Counted from the stretch's first letter, positions 20,129 to 30,677 are shown. The stretch is DNA of 31,194 bases from Neolecta irregularis DAH-3 (GCA_001929475.1 LXFE01002362.1:1-31194), one strand, 5' to 3'. The notes: generated by a model not told the origin, from the letters alone. Program-made: numbers and translations.

Positions 20129-20722
20129 AAAAAAAACCAAGAGAAGGGTCAGCAGAGATGGCCAAAGAAATGTGGATGTAGCAAGATAGAAGGCACGTGC
20201 TAGTTCGTTGAGTACGAAATAGGAGTTTGAATAGAACCAGGAGATTTTCATGATACTTTTGTTATAAACAGTTTCCATTTAAAAAAGGGCCTAATGGATG
20301 TCTTGAGATAATAGATCCAACGGAAAAAATTTAGTGTAGTCTATGATATCTTTGTAGGAGTAATCAAATCTAACCCTTTGCAGCGTCGGGGAGAATAGAT
20401 GGAGTTGTACAAGATGTCAATTAATTTCAATTACTAGCCCAAATGATTCTCCAAAGCAATCATTAAGAGTACTTTCGATGCTGACGGCGTTGAAGTGGTC
20501 GAGTTTCATCATTTCGACCTACAATAAAATCTTCTACAGAGTCATTTCGAGAAAACATGCTATTTCTAGTTTCAGGATGCTTGTGGTATGTTCGTGCCGA
20601 GGCGGCATCTCAAAACTTTGGCAAACAGTTCTTGATTTATATTGACATCTCTTTTGGTTTTTGATTCAGTGCTTAATAAATGGGGTTAATTCGTGAAGCG
20701 GCGTCCTGTGATGCTTGTACCT
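20129..20722. other. Intergenic region between pex4 and erv41
   Basis: This is 594 bp holding the 3' flank of pex4 and the promoter of erv41 (both minus strand). No further coding signal, repeat or clear TATA box was found. Confidence 0.5.
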
Positions 20723-21305
20723 TTACAAGATGCAATCTCCTGTTCTGCGAATGAAATATCGAACCAAGCTGTCAAATCCCAGCCTATCCCCTATTCTCAG
20801 CAATTTCGCTGATAAGCATTAATAATATTCATATGTAAATTATACCAGCATCAACATTCAGCGGACTCGATGGATCCGGGCTTTCTAGGAGACTTCGTAC
20901 GGCTACACATGCTCCGGCGATACCCCATGTTGCCGACCAAGAATCCTTCAACACATCTAAGCAAATTTCGCCAGTCTACTTGATCAGAACATAGTGACGA
21001 CTCAACAATGCCTTTATATCGATGTTAGGATGTAGTACTTGATTGTAGAAACGTATACTAGGCGGTTCTAGCGGGTACTTCTTGGGAATAAATATCTCCA
21101 GTTTGAACATTCCGTCTGTAGTTGATTAGCAGTGAACGGATATGACCTCAGTGCCTTCATATGCGGTTTCCGGTGGTCCTCTGAATTCGCATTCCCATTT
21201 CTCTAGCAAATCGTCGGTAGGTTCAAGCCGGATCAAGTTTTCATTTGGATGCCGTTGAATAGATTGATATTCTTTAAGAAGACGCTTCGTGGTGGTCACG
21301 GACAT
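20723..21305 (-). CDS. pex4: Peroxisomal ubiquitin-conjugating enzyme Pex4
   Basis: Exons 21305-21155, 21115-21012, 20975-20846 and 20808-20723 join into 156 codons, a bare UBC fold. Pex4 mono-ubiquitinates the import receptor Pex5 so that it can be recycled from the peroxisome membrane. Seen are KRLLKEYQ, WECEFRGPPETAYE, FIPKKYPLEPPSIRF, HPN at 79-81 and the active-site Cys90 in TGEICLDVLKDSWSATWG. PLNVDAAKLLRIGDRLGF near the end is typical of Pex4 rather than other E2s. Introns 1 (21116-21154) and 2 (20976-21011) need GC donors; intron 3 (20809-20845) is GT-AG. The start ATG is one base from the divergent PTPA ATG. Confidence 0.88.
20976..21011 (-). other. GC-AG intron 2 of pex4
   Basis: The 36 nt intron has donor AAG|GCATTG, branch-like TCTGAT and acceptor AAGTAG. 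Splicing joins HPNIDIK to TGEICLDVLK, the E2 active-site region. Reading on meets a stop, and no GT donor gives the correct phase without deleting the HPN motif. Confidence 0.8.
21116..21154 (-). other. GC-AG intron 1 of pex4
   Basis: The 39 nt intron has donor AAG|GCACTG, branch TGCTAAT and acceptor CTACAG. It joins GPPETAYE to DGMFKLEIFIP. The GT dinucleotides nearby are phase 0, but the acceptor needs one left-over base, so GT-AG splicing would break the frame. Confidence 0.75.
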
Positions 21306-21306
21306 T

Positions 21307-22447
21307 ATGACTCAACCGACGTCCCATGGACATTTACATAAGAAAATTCTCACAAGTAAAGATCTCGAAATATTCAAAGGCTCTGAAACATATTTCCAAA
21401 TTTCTAGCTTCCTCGAAGAACTAAACGAGAGTGTAAAAGATAAAGGGAATAGGACTGACTGTTATTTCTCCAAAGTAGTTCAAACTATCTGCAGCTTCTG
21501 ATAATCAGACAACGACCGAAATTAACAGGATCCTGCAGCATATAGAAGATCTTGTGGGAAAACACCCACCAGAGAAGGTAGGATTATCAAGATTTGGAAA
21601 CACCGGATTTCATGGATTCTATGATGAGTTGAATTCAGTATATCCTAACGCCATTCTGATACATGCTCACCATAGATTTCGTTCTCGCTTCAGTCGCCAT
21701 TCAGCGTATCTGAATCAGCTAAAGGCGAGCTTTCGGAATATCTTGCATATTCCTTCGGTAATCGCACGCGTATAGACTACGGTTCAGGACATGAGTTGAA
21801 TTTTCTTTGTTACTTGTATCATAATTCGCGTTTACCTATTGATAAATAGACTTTGCCTCCGTCAGCTGGATCAGATCTGTTCTGCGGATAATACAGCCCT
21901 TGTTCTCGGCATATTCACTAAGTATCTCTCACTTATGCGACTCCTCCAGCAAACATATTGGCTCGAGCCAGCGGGCTCTCATGGAGTTTGGGGTCTCGAT
22001 GACTACCACTTCCTTCCATTCGTCTTCGGCTCGTCGCAGCTTCGGGGTCATAAATACCTTCGCCCAAAATCGATTCACGACCCGCTCGTCATTGAGGCTT
22101 ATGCAAAGGAATACATCTATATTGACTGTATCTCATTCATTAACAGTATCAAGTCCGCTAGCCTGCGATGGCATTCACCCATGTTGGATGATATATCAGC
22201 TGCAAAGTCATGGGAAAAGGTCAACTCGGGAATGATTAAAATGTATAGAGCTGAAGTTCTGGGAAAATTGCCAGTTATGCAGCACTTTCGATTTGGAGAG
22301 TTGTTGAAGGCAAACGAGAACATGGGAATAGAGCAGGAAGCTGAGCATGTTCATGGATGGGGTGACTGTTGTGGAATCAAGGTTCCTAGTGCGGTCGCTG
22401 CGAAGAAGGCTGAAGAACCTCGGTTGCGAAGGTTACCTTTCGATTAA
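21307..22447 (+). CDS. PP2A phosphatase activator PTPA (Rrd1/Rrd2 homologue)
   Basis: Exons 21307-21474, 21509-21637, 21676-21815 and 21850-22447 join into 344 codons. PTPA is a peptidyl-prolyl isomerase-like chaperone that activates the PP2A catalytic subunit. Landmarks are [84 protein letters not shown] and FVFGSSQL. The C-terminal [15 protein letters not shown] closes the family pattern. Introns are 34, 38 and 34 nt. An in-frame ATG 18 bp upstream (21289) is possible but would overlap the Pex4 start. No ATG lies between 21309 and the conserved domain, so the start cannot be further in. Confidence 0.92.
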
Positions 22448-23592
22448 GCTTTACTGTATGTAGTTTGAAGGCATGGCATTTTCACATCTTCATTTCAGCT
22501 TCGTTCCCTGATACGTCCGCCATATCGAATAACCGTTGAGAATTTCTAGTGTCTGTACATAGACCATAGACTATCATCTGTGTGATGAGCTTCAAGAGGC
22601 GACACTTCGGAAGTTTCTGCTGCAGGCGTAATACTGAAGGTAAGACAGAAAAAATAGGAAGTGATTGTTCACCTTCAGTTGGTTTTCGCAGAACTTTTTA
22701 ACTTGCGATTTTCAACCAACAAGCTTAAAGACTATACTTAGTTGTGATATTCGCTCCCAACAGATGAAATCTGCTAATCTCTCCTGAAACATTTCAGAAA
22801 TAACTACTAGCCTCAGCGCTTGTCTTTTAGAAACGAGAGGCAAATAACAACCTCACTTACCTGAACTATATATAGAAAATCGTTGGCGCTTGAATCGCAC
22901 CCTAGGAAAACATTGATGAAACAAATATAGGCTTAAATTTGATATCCTGCCAATGTTGACAATGAAATTCGTAACAATCATATAGGGAGCTATCATCTTG
23001 TTCCAGGACTGGCAAATATCTTCTGTGGGCATTTGAAAAGTATACCAGAAGAAGGTAATATTAGTCATGTTTGAATGAGGATCTGAGAGAATACTCCCAC
23101 CGAAAGAAGCTTGTTCATCCTCTTTCAGCTAGCCAAAGTGTGTGAAATTACAAAGATTAGTGATTTGTTTTATTGACCTTTCTAATAAGAAGGTCCAGTG
23201 ACCACAGTGTTTTAGCCAGCGATGACACTCCAAACCAGATCATCAAACGGAACCTTGTACTTGCATGAAGGTTTCAGGTCGCAAGTTCACCTTGTCTAAT
23301 TTTCTTGAGTCGTTAGAGGGAGAAGTTCTCAATTAAAAATGATACTTAGGATATATTTCATTGGTCCTTGCATCAAGTCTAGAATAAGGAATCCAGAGAT
23401 TAAATGAGAGTTTCGAATTTAGAAGTTGGTGGTCTGACAAGGGCAAATCCTTAAGGTGATGTCTGGGATGGACATGTGAAAGACGCCTCGCCTCGATGGT
23501 GAATCGGGCGGGTCTCTCACTTTGCTACACCCTTATAAACCTCCAAATCACTCAAAGTTCCCCACGCGCCGCATTTCACATCCCCACCCAAC
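22448..23592. other. Intergenic region, possibly with a small minus-strand frame
   Basis: This is 1.1 kb with no recognised gene. A minus-strand frame at 23068-22853 encodes about 70 residues (MTNITFFWYTFQMPTEDICQ, later SNLSLYLFHQCF) followed by a perfect GTAAGT donor, so it may be a small spliced gene. I recognise no family and see no promoter. The right end is the promoter of the CRAL-TRIO stump. Confidence 0.4.
23533..23539 (+). promoter_or_regulatory. TATA box of the CRAL-TRIO stump
   Basis: TTATAAA lies 54 bp before the ATG at 23593, the same spacing as for CRAL-TRIO gene 1. The core promoter therefore looks preserved although the gene body is not. Confidence 0.5.
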
Positions 23593-23796
23593 ATGAATCC
23601 TCCCTCGCAGTCTACTCCAATAAAAGCTAGATCAGCACGTTCAGTGCCTCAGAACACCCCTAACTCTTCCGTTCCAAGAAGTGGCGTGCTTCCTCAGCAA
23701 GGCGTATTAGACTTTGAAGCATTAAATCAAGCGGCAAGGAGGGCGGAAGTTGACGTTATGGCTCGCGATATAGAATTTATGACTTGTAAGTCGGAA
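23593..23796 (+). pseudogene. Truncated third CRAL-TRIO paralogue
   Basis: The frame begins MNPPSQSTPIKARSARSVPQ, a basic Ser/Pro-rich N-terminus, and continues NQAARRAEVDVMARDIEFM. That resembles KALTRAEIDATARIIEHF just before the CRAL-TRIO-N helices of the protein at 6303-7648. A perfect GTAAGT donor at 23786 follows, but no downstream frame resembles the expected WLTKE segment or the lipid-binding domain. It looks like a 5' remnant of a duplicated gene, possibly still transcribed. The similarity is short, so a separate short protein is possible. Confidence 0.45.
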
Positions 23797-24621
23797 TGAA
23801 AGGAAGGGACTTCCTGCTATGTCTATTTGATGTGGAGTGCGCATTTTTGTTTCGGGGATTCTTTTCATCTGGTGTTTTGGTGGGAACGGGGTAAAGACTT
23901 TTCATGTCTCAAATCTGCTAGAGCAGTTATTTCAAAAGCGATCAGATCGGAGGTTAATCGCCTGTGCATTATATTGTATATGCAAGTCGATATTAGTCGT
24001 TATGATTCTAAATAAGCCTCACATTTATTCACACGACGTTCCCTTTTTCGGGTTGTTTATGTTATTTTGGCTTGCTTTCTGAATTCCCATTCTGCGTTCG
24101 CATGGCCTTCGACTCTAGGTCGGTTGACCCGCTGACCGATTCAGTAATATGACCGCGGTCCACATAGTGACACCATTGTGGGGTTCTATTCCCTTGAAAA
24201 GACTTAGACCATATAGCTCTCGCGTAATTTAGCTTAACCTTGGATTCTTTGGAACAGGACCGGTCGTCTTCGGTCTTCCTGTCAGCTTTGTAGAAGAGAG
24301 CGCATATATATTATTCTCTTCTACTTGGTAGGTGTTCAACATTTGGTATAAAGACATCACCAACACGAACGGCTGTAAGTTGGGACTAGATTAAAACTTA
24401 ATATGATATAATACTAAGAACACTGTTGACGAGTTTCCATCGTTGAGTACCACACTATGTCCCCAAAAGAACGAGATCTCTCGTCAAGACTTTATTGATG
24501 TCCGAATCGAGTGAATGCATATCCTTCAAATCAGGAATAAGATGATAAACTATCATCCATCCGAAGGTACGTGCCACTGAACAAGTTGATTGAATAAGAA
24601 TTTTTATATAAAAAAGAGAAG
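23797..24621. other. Stretch between the stump and the ABC gene
   Basis: This is 825 bp with no gene. An inverted pair GTAGAAGAG (24290-24298) and CTCTTCTAC (24316-24324) could form a hairpin around an AT-rich loop. The rest is featureless 3' flank. Confidence 0.45.
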
Positions 24622-27600
24622 TTATGAGACATTATCACTAGACTGTGATTTGTAAAAAATGGACGATTGGTCTTCGATCATTGTGGCAGCAAAGCCGTCT
24701 TCAACAACCTTGCCATCTTTCAGTACAATGACTCTATCATATTCCTGAAATTATCAGATAGAAAATAACATAGTGAAGACTTACCAAAGCCGTACCCACG
24801 CTTGAAGTGACTGCAACAACTGTCAAGTCCGGAATTTTCCGTAAATATTGAATAATTTGATGTTCGCTGTTATAATTAGGCCTCATATTTTTGACAGGGA
24901 GTATACGTAGCGAGATCAACGCTCGACGTGGTGTTATCTAAAACGAGAAGCTTGGATCTCCGAAGAAGAGCTCGAGACAGCGACAGAATTTGGCGTTGAC
25001 CTAACAGCGTTAGCCTCCCACGCATCCTGAGGCTTTGTTCATACCGAGAGAAAAATTGCTTCCATTCTGAAGAACTACCTCATCAAGAATGCTTCGGCCC
25101 AGCAGTATATCCGCCTTTCGGGGCAAAGACTTGCTGAATCCCACATTCTGAAGCAACTGGAGTAATATACTATCATCAAATATCTTCGAATGATCTAAAT
25201 TTGACCGAACAGTACCTGTGCTGTTAGATTACTGCTTAGCCCATATCATACCTTCAAAGAGCATCGGATCCGAGGACACAAAGCAGACACGGAACCTTAA
25301 CTCTCCCAGGTTCACATTTTCCACATCAACCCCGTCAACCTTAATACTTCCGCGGGTGCGCTTTTTAAAACGCATTAAATTTTCCAGAAGCTCTGAGCCC
25401 CCAGGGCCGATAATAGCAACATGATCTCCACTCGCTATATGTATAGAAACATCTGAGAGAATTTCTTTCTCGGCATCCTGCCGAAATGAAAGTTCTTGAA
25501 TGGTAACAGATCCACCTACGGGCCAATCCGCAGTGACACGACGAAAAACATGAGGCTTTGGATCTTGTTCGCTTTCATTAAACAGCTGCAATCTTTGGAA
25601 ACTAGAAAGATTAACACAAGAACACTATAAAGATTTTTTACACCTTTTAGCATGAGCAATTGTCGTGCTCAAGCTACCTAAAAATCCAATGATGATCCGA
25701 CTCAATCCCATTGTATTGTAGATAATAAATGCGATAAGCCCAACTGGCAAAGATCGAGGATGAATAGCAAGTAGCGCAGCAACAAATGCAATCAAACTTG
25801 TCGTTAAGTCAAGGCGTGCAGAGATCCACCGATCAATATCTAAATGTGCTTTCTCTACACGATTGTGATTGTCGAATCTTTTAAAACTGTCTTCGAGGAA
25901 TTGATCTTCAGCTCGGAAAGCGCGAATTGTAGCGACCCCTACAGAAGTAGCTACTGGAATAGGTGCCTTTAACGTAGTCTCGATATGAACGAGGGAGGCT
26001 TGAGTTCGCAAATACCTTATGTGTAAGAAAATGAATAAAGAGGAGAGCAAACATATAAGTAAAACACCATGAAGGCGCAAGAAGAAGAATCATGGGAAAG
26101 ACGATTAGTGGCATAAATACTGGGATGGCAAAAGTAACAACTATCAAACTGAAAAAATAAGCAATCGCGGTATATGTTGCTACTGGAAGGGCAAAGTCCA
26201 AAACACTAATTGAATTAGACTCATCTATTCCTTGGAGACTCACGAGATATCTTGAGGAAATGTCATGACCTCGCTCGAATTTACCGATGAGAAAAGAATT
26301 AACCTTGTGAATTTTCCATGTAATTTTTGGGAAAAACCAAAGGTAGAATTGAATAACAGGCAAATGGCGAGAGAACTGAATACCACATTTGAAGCAAATA
26401 GACATCCAAGAAGAGCAAAGCTTGAATTAAATGTGAGTTCTGGAAGAGGCATATAAATGCGGTGTCCGTGATGTCTGCGAATGGCAGGGTTATTGGCAAA
26501 GACGCAGAGCCCGTATATTGTAAAAAGAGCAGCCAATTGAGCCAAGAGGATCAAAAGGATAATCAAGAAAATGCGAAAACGTGAGCCAATGTTGAAAAAG
26601 TATGTCCAGACTGTATATGAGATACTCTGCTCAAGAAAAAGGGATCAAACCTCTCGTTCGTTTATACTGTTCCTTGGTACCCAGTTCTTGCAACTTCAAG
26701 GATGAAATAGTGTTGCTCTCATCCAAATCAATTACACTCTCAGAATCCCCTTCTTCCAAACCATCCTGACCCTCAATTGAGAAGTGAGACTTCTCTGAAT
26801 TGCTTCCAACCGTATGAGCTCTTATGGGAACAATATTGTCTGTCGAGGTATCCTCTGAGTTCTCAATCTCAAAGGCAGTTTGATCTTCATCTCGAATTAT
26901 TCTCCCTTCATAAAGTTCGATCACTTTATGAGCGTATTTCTCAATGTGCGTTGGGCGATTAGTTGCCAATATAACTGTGCGTCCCATGAGAATACTCCCG
27001 GATAAACAGTTCCGGACAATGGTTCGGGCCAGATCGTCCTCTAGAGAAAAGATATCGTCAATAAGCACGACTTGGCTGAATGAGAAGACCGCCCTAGCCA
27101 ACGCGATCCTGATTCTCATTGACATGTTGACATCGTTCGCATTGGTTTCATCTCCATTTTCCAGAGTTTCGACTTGATCAAGAAGAGCACAGGCACGGAG
27201 AACCTTTGCATATCGACTTTCGTTATAGATTTCTCCAAAAAGTATATTATCTCGAATAGAAGAGTCTTGCAACCATGGATCCTGAGAGACAAAACTGACG
27301 CCATCTATTCCGGGAAGAAAGTAAGATCCAGAAAGAAGGGTTGTCTCTCCGAGAAGACTCCATAACATAGTCGACTTACCACTCGCTACTGGTCTAGTGA
27401 ATTAGTTAGAGAATGAGGACGAGATACTTGCCCAGTAATAAGATTCAAACCGCCCTTTACAAATTGAACATTAAGGTCTTGCAGAAGAAAGTTCCCTTCA
27501 TTTCCATTCGAAAATGTAGCATTCCGGAAACAAGGCGGTTGGTCCGCTTTCTCAAATAGATCACCTTCTCGAAGGGACTGCTGACTGGCTTCGTCGAGAC

Positions 27601-29506
27601 CATGTGATGAATTGATGAAATCGAGAATTCTACCCAATGAGATATAACAAGACCATGTTGAAGATATTGAATCGAAAACAAATAATACTAATGTCAGTTA
27701 CATTTAGAAGAAGCAATATACGAGTATTGCGCAGGTAGATGATCAATGCTAAGGAACTAAACGCAATTGATACTCGAATGTGCGTTCTTTGAACTTGATG
27801 GGCATAGCTAAACATTGCCAATAACGCAACCCATGGCATCGCATTTCGGAAAATCGTGCACAATATAAATATCTTATTCCTATGCCAAAGGAAGCGTTCT
27901 TCGGCCTCTCGAACTGTCTTTACTTGGTCCATCGCCGAGGATTCTGAAGCAGTGATTTTAGTGAAGCCGAGGTTTTGAATAAGTTTGGTAACAAGATCGA
28001 TGCGGTTGATATTAACTTTACCCGGAGACATGTATCGGAAAAGAAATATCGTTGGAAGAAGAAGACCAACAAAGAGTATTGAAGAACCAATAAATGCAGC
28101 ATTGAAGAGCAGTTTGTGGAGAAAGTAGATTGAAATTCCAATTTGGATTGGAGAGCTTATGGAGAGCTACGTGTTAGTATTAAACTCCTGCTTTGTGTTA
28201 CGAGTAAAAGGTCTCGACAGTCAATGAGATTATTGATATCTTCATCAACAATAGCTAAGATAAGAACGGCGTTTGGAGAATGCCAAATACCTTGTTTTTC
28301 TTGTAAATCTTTGTTGGTCTGGTTCGAGATATTACTCCGCAAAATCTTTTCGTAAACTTGAACAGACATAACAGTACGCAAGCGCGAAGAAAATCGATTT
28401 GTAAAGTAATAATACGTTCGGCTGCTATTAGCAAATGTCACATTTGTGTCGAAATACCTGAATATTCCATTAATGATTGGTCCTGCAAGAATTCCAGTGG
28501 CCCACAGGTAAGGGTTGGAGTGTGCGCCTCTTGGATTTTCAAGGTAAGCTAACAAATAAGTAGATTACGCGCAACGAAAATATGATACCGAGTAGTCGAT
28601 TCAAGGAAATAATAGAAACGAAACCACTGACAGAACAACCCAGCGCAAAGATGAAAGCAGCGGCAATAGTATCCTTTGTTCGTATGACGAAACACTTCAA
28701 CAAGGTGTTTTGTGTCCTATCTTCACGAATTCGAAGATACATTTGCGCAGTATGTTCGTCATCTTGTGTAGGAGGAATCTCGCTCAAATCTGGGGTTCTC
28801 TTCCAACCTTTCCATAAAAAGGTTTCAATGTACCAAATACTTATAAACCGAGAGAAGGGATTGGAAAATTGTTCCGGATGAGGACGAACGATTGAATAAG
28901 TATGGCTTGGGGTCTACTTGTTAGCCACGGTACATAATGTAGAAATACCCAAATTCGAGGTGTTATCAATGGGATAAAATTAACTAAACAAACTAGCGAA
29001 AATTGAATCCACATCAAGATGCTCCCGGAGTGATGCCTGTGAATCTGAAAGAGAGGATATATATCCCTAAAGAGCATGTTGAACAGAGGCATTGTACCAA
29101 GTATTATGGCATGTCGATAAGCTTGTCGTCGATGTGGGTTTGGTATTAATGTCGCGGAATGAAGAAGAATGAGATATCCCTTGAAATATCAGTAGTTTTC
29201 GAGACATCAGGATACCCAAAATGCAGTTTCAATGGACCGTGCAAGAATATGTCTTGCAGGTTGCCAGCTCATTGCAGCATGCCATGTACTTATACCGTAC
29301 AATACCAGAATGGCATTAGTCAATAGTATCGATAATAATAGTCCAAGCCCGCGCAAAATTTCTGGTTGTTCTCCCGTCTTGTGGTAGGTCAGAAATGTGT
29401 ATGCGAAGATCAATATCGAGAAAGTCATTCCGAGAAGTGGCAATATGATGTTTGAGGCCCTGCAGCGGGTTAGGGCTGATTCCAACACATGGGGGAGCAA
29501 TACCAT
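24622..29506 (-). CDS. Full-length ABCC (MRP/Ycf1-type) transporter with degenerate ATP site 2
   Basis: Fifteen exons join in frame to 1449 codons: 29506-29216, 29179-28949, 28913-28589, 28548-28202, 28166-27722, 27687-27432, 27393-26651, 26610-26244, 26205-26053, 26015-25644, 25601-25252, 25215-25045, 25000-24907, 24866-24785 and 24744-24622. Order: short hydrophobic N-terminal region, membrane domain 1, NBD1, membrane domain 2, NBD2. ABCC proteins export conjugates, often into the vacuole. NBD1 keeps Walker A GPVASGKST (632-640) and Q-loop Gln, but its signature is NMSMRIRIAL (no GGQ) and the H-loop His is Asn777. NBD2 has GPGGSELLEN for Walker A, Ser for the Q-loop Gln, LVLDN for LVLDE (Asn1373) and Ser1403 for His, yet keeps FSLGQRQ. 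Introns are 34-44 nt; one (27394-27431) is GC-AG. The start could also be ATG 29587. Confidence 0.88.
27394..27431 (-). other. GC-AG intron inside the NBD1 Walker A codons
   Basis: The 38 nt intron has donor GG|GCAAGT, the textbook GC donor, branch TCTAAC and acceptor CACTAG. It splits the first Gly codon of GPVASGKST. The GT two codons further on would give a stop, so only the GC donor restores the P-loop. Confidence 0.85.
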
Positions 29507-30193
29507 ACTACGTGTCCCCAGTGCACGCCTATCATGACTGGTGGAGGGAGCGGGTACCGACCGAAGCGGTTTTGATGGACTGAGCATTATTGCCGGATGC
29601 GGTGAGGGTGGTTGGTAGTGGTGGTCAAGATGAACAGGCAGTGCAAAATACGATGAAGGCATTGCAGCCCCGCCGTCTGGACGGGTGCAATGCGGGTATG
29701 CGACGATAGAACCGACAGGGATATGTAGAGTACGCACGGGTCGCATGCAACCTCTCGGTGCCATCGAGGCAGTGAAACTGCTGCAGCTTATGGCACACGG
29801 CGGCGGCGGCGGCAGATGAAACGGGCCGGCCGCTTCCGGGCCAGGGACGGGAGCGGCGGTGGCTGAGCAAATGTAATTTCGGCGCTGGAAGTAGGCAAGC
29901 CACCTGTGGCGCAAAGAGGCAGCTGGAGCCAGAGGCCAGCGCAGCAGCGCGGACGTGCGCAGCGGACGCCGCAGCGCAGGCGGGGCCGGCCGGGTTCTGC
30001 AGCGACTGGCTGTTTGGAGCGACGCGCGGTGTTGCGCCGCCAGGGGAGCGCGAGAGCGCCAGCACCGCCCGGGTTCGAGCCAGGCCGGCACAGTTCTGGG
30101 CAGCATTAATTACGCAGCTGATTACGCGGCCTATAAAGCCCGCCCTATTTCCCTCGCCCCTCCAACACCCTCCACCCCCCCCTCCCACCCGGC
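29507..30193. promoter_or_regulatory. GC-rich divergent promoter (ABCC / AN1 genes)
   Basis: This is 687 bp between divergent starts. From about 29740 to 30110 it is strongly GC-rich, with a GGC run near 29808-29820, against an AT-rich genome. Long open frames here reflect base composition. A TATA box TATAAAG (30132-30138) lies 56 bp before the AN1 ATG, with a C-rich leader between. Confidence 0.6.
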
Positions 30194-30677
30194 ATGTCTT
30201 CCACCATGGACCTGACCATCAAACTCGACAAGCCGGCAATATCCTTTCCCCTCACCGTCCCTCTCTCCACCACCGTAGACAACCTGAAGCTCCAGATCTC
30301 CCTCAACATGCCCTCAAAGGCTCCTCCCCAGTCGATACGCATCATCCATTCCGGCATTCTGCTCAAGGAGCCTGACCTCGTCTTGGCCGCTATCGGTATT
30401 GCTGACGGAGCCACCGTGTGCGCCTCGCAGAAAAAGAAATGCCATGCCGCGTCGTGTACCAACAGCCCGGCAATCATCGGCCAGTGTACTTACTGCGGCG
30501 GAAAATACTGCAATAAGCACCGTCTGCTGGAGGACCATGCTTGTGCCGGTCTACAAGACGTATCTTGCTGCTTATGCTTTTTATGCCAACATGATCTAGT
30601 GTAAACGTGAATCGCATAATCGTAACGCTGCCAAACTAAACTCGGAGTCGTGTATCGCCTCCAAGATTGCTAGTTGA
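30194..30677 (+). CDS. Ubiquitin-like / AN1 zinc-finger protein
   Basis: Exons 30194-30559 and 30600-30677 join into 147 codons. Residues about 6-78 form a ubiquitin-like domain (MDLTIKLDKPAISFPLTVPL, VDNLKLQISLNMP, IRIIHSGILLKEPDLVL). An AN1 zinc finger follows (KCHAASC, CTYCGGKYCNKHRLLEDHAC) and closes after the intron with GLQDCKRESHNRNAAKL, exactly the AN1 end pattern of Cys and His ligands. Such proteins are thought to link ubiquitin or proteasome pathways to stress, in the cytosol. Without removing the 40 nt intron (30560-30599) the last zinc-ligand segment would be replaced and a stop met at 30602. Confidence 0.9.

Noticed and set aside
24130..24200. tRNA-like segment with GGGGTTCTATTCCC
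   Set aside because: The T-loop lacks the TTCGA consensus and no acceptor or anticodon stem could be paired.
26016..26067. A 52 nt intron in ABCC membrane domain 2
   Set aside because: An alternative donor gives a 37 nt intron (26016-26052) with the same phase, fits the size class, and leaves a more normal spacing before YLRTQ.
27630..27730. Apparent frameshift in the ABCC gene before NBD1
   Set aside because: A 34 nt GT-AG intron at 27688-27721 gives the expected YLRNTLLFVFDSI and SLGRILDF without any shift.
29587..30106. Long N-terminal extension of the ABCC frame into the GC-rich region
   Set aside because: The frame is open because of GC composition, the translation is Pro/Arg/Ala-rich without membrane helices, and the region serves as a divergent promoter.
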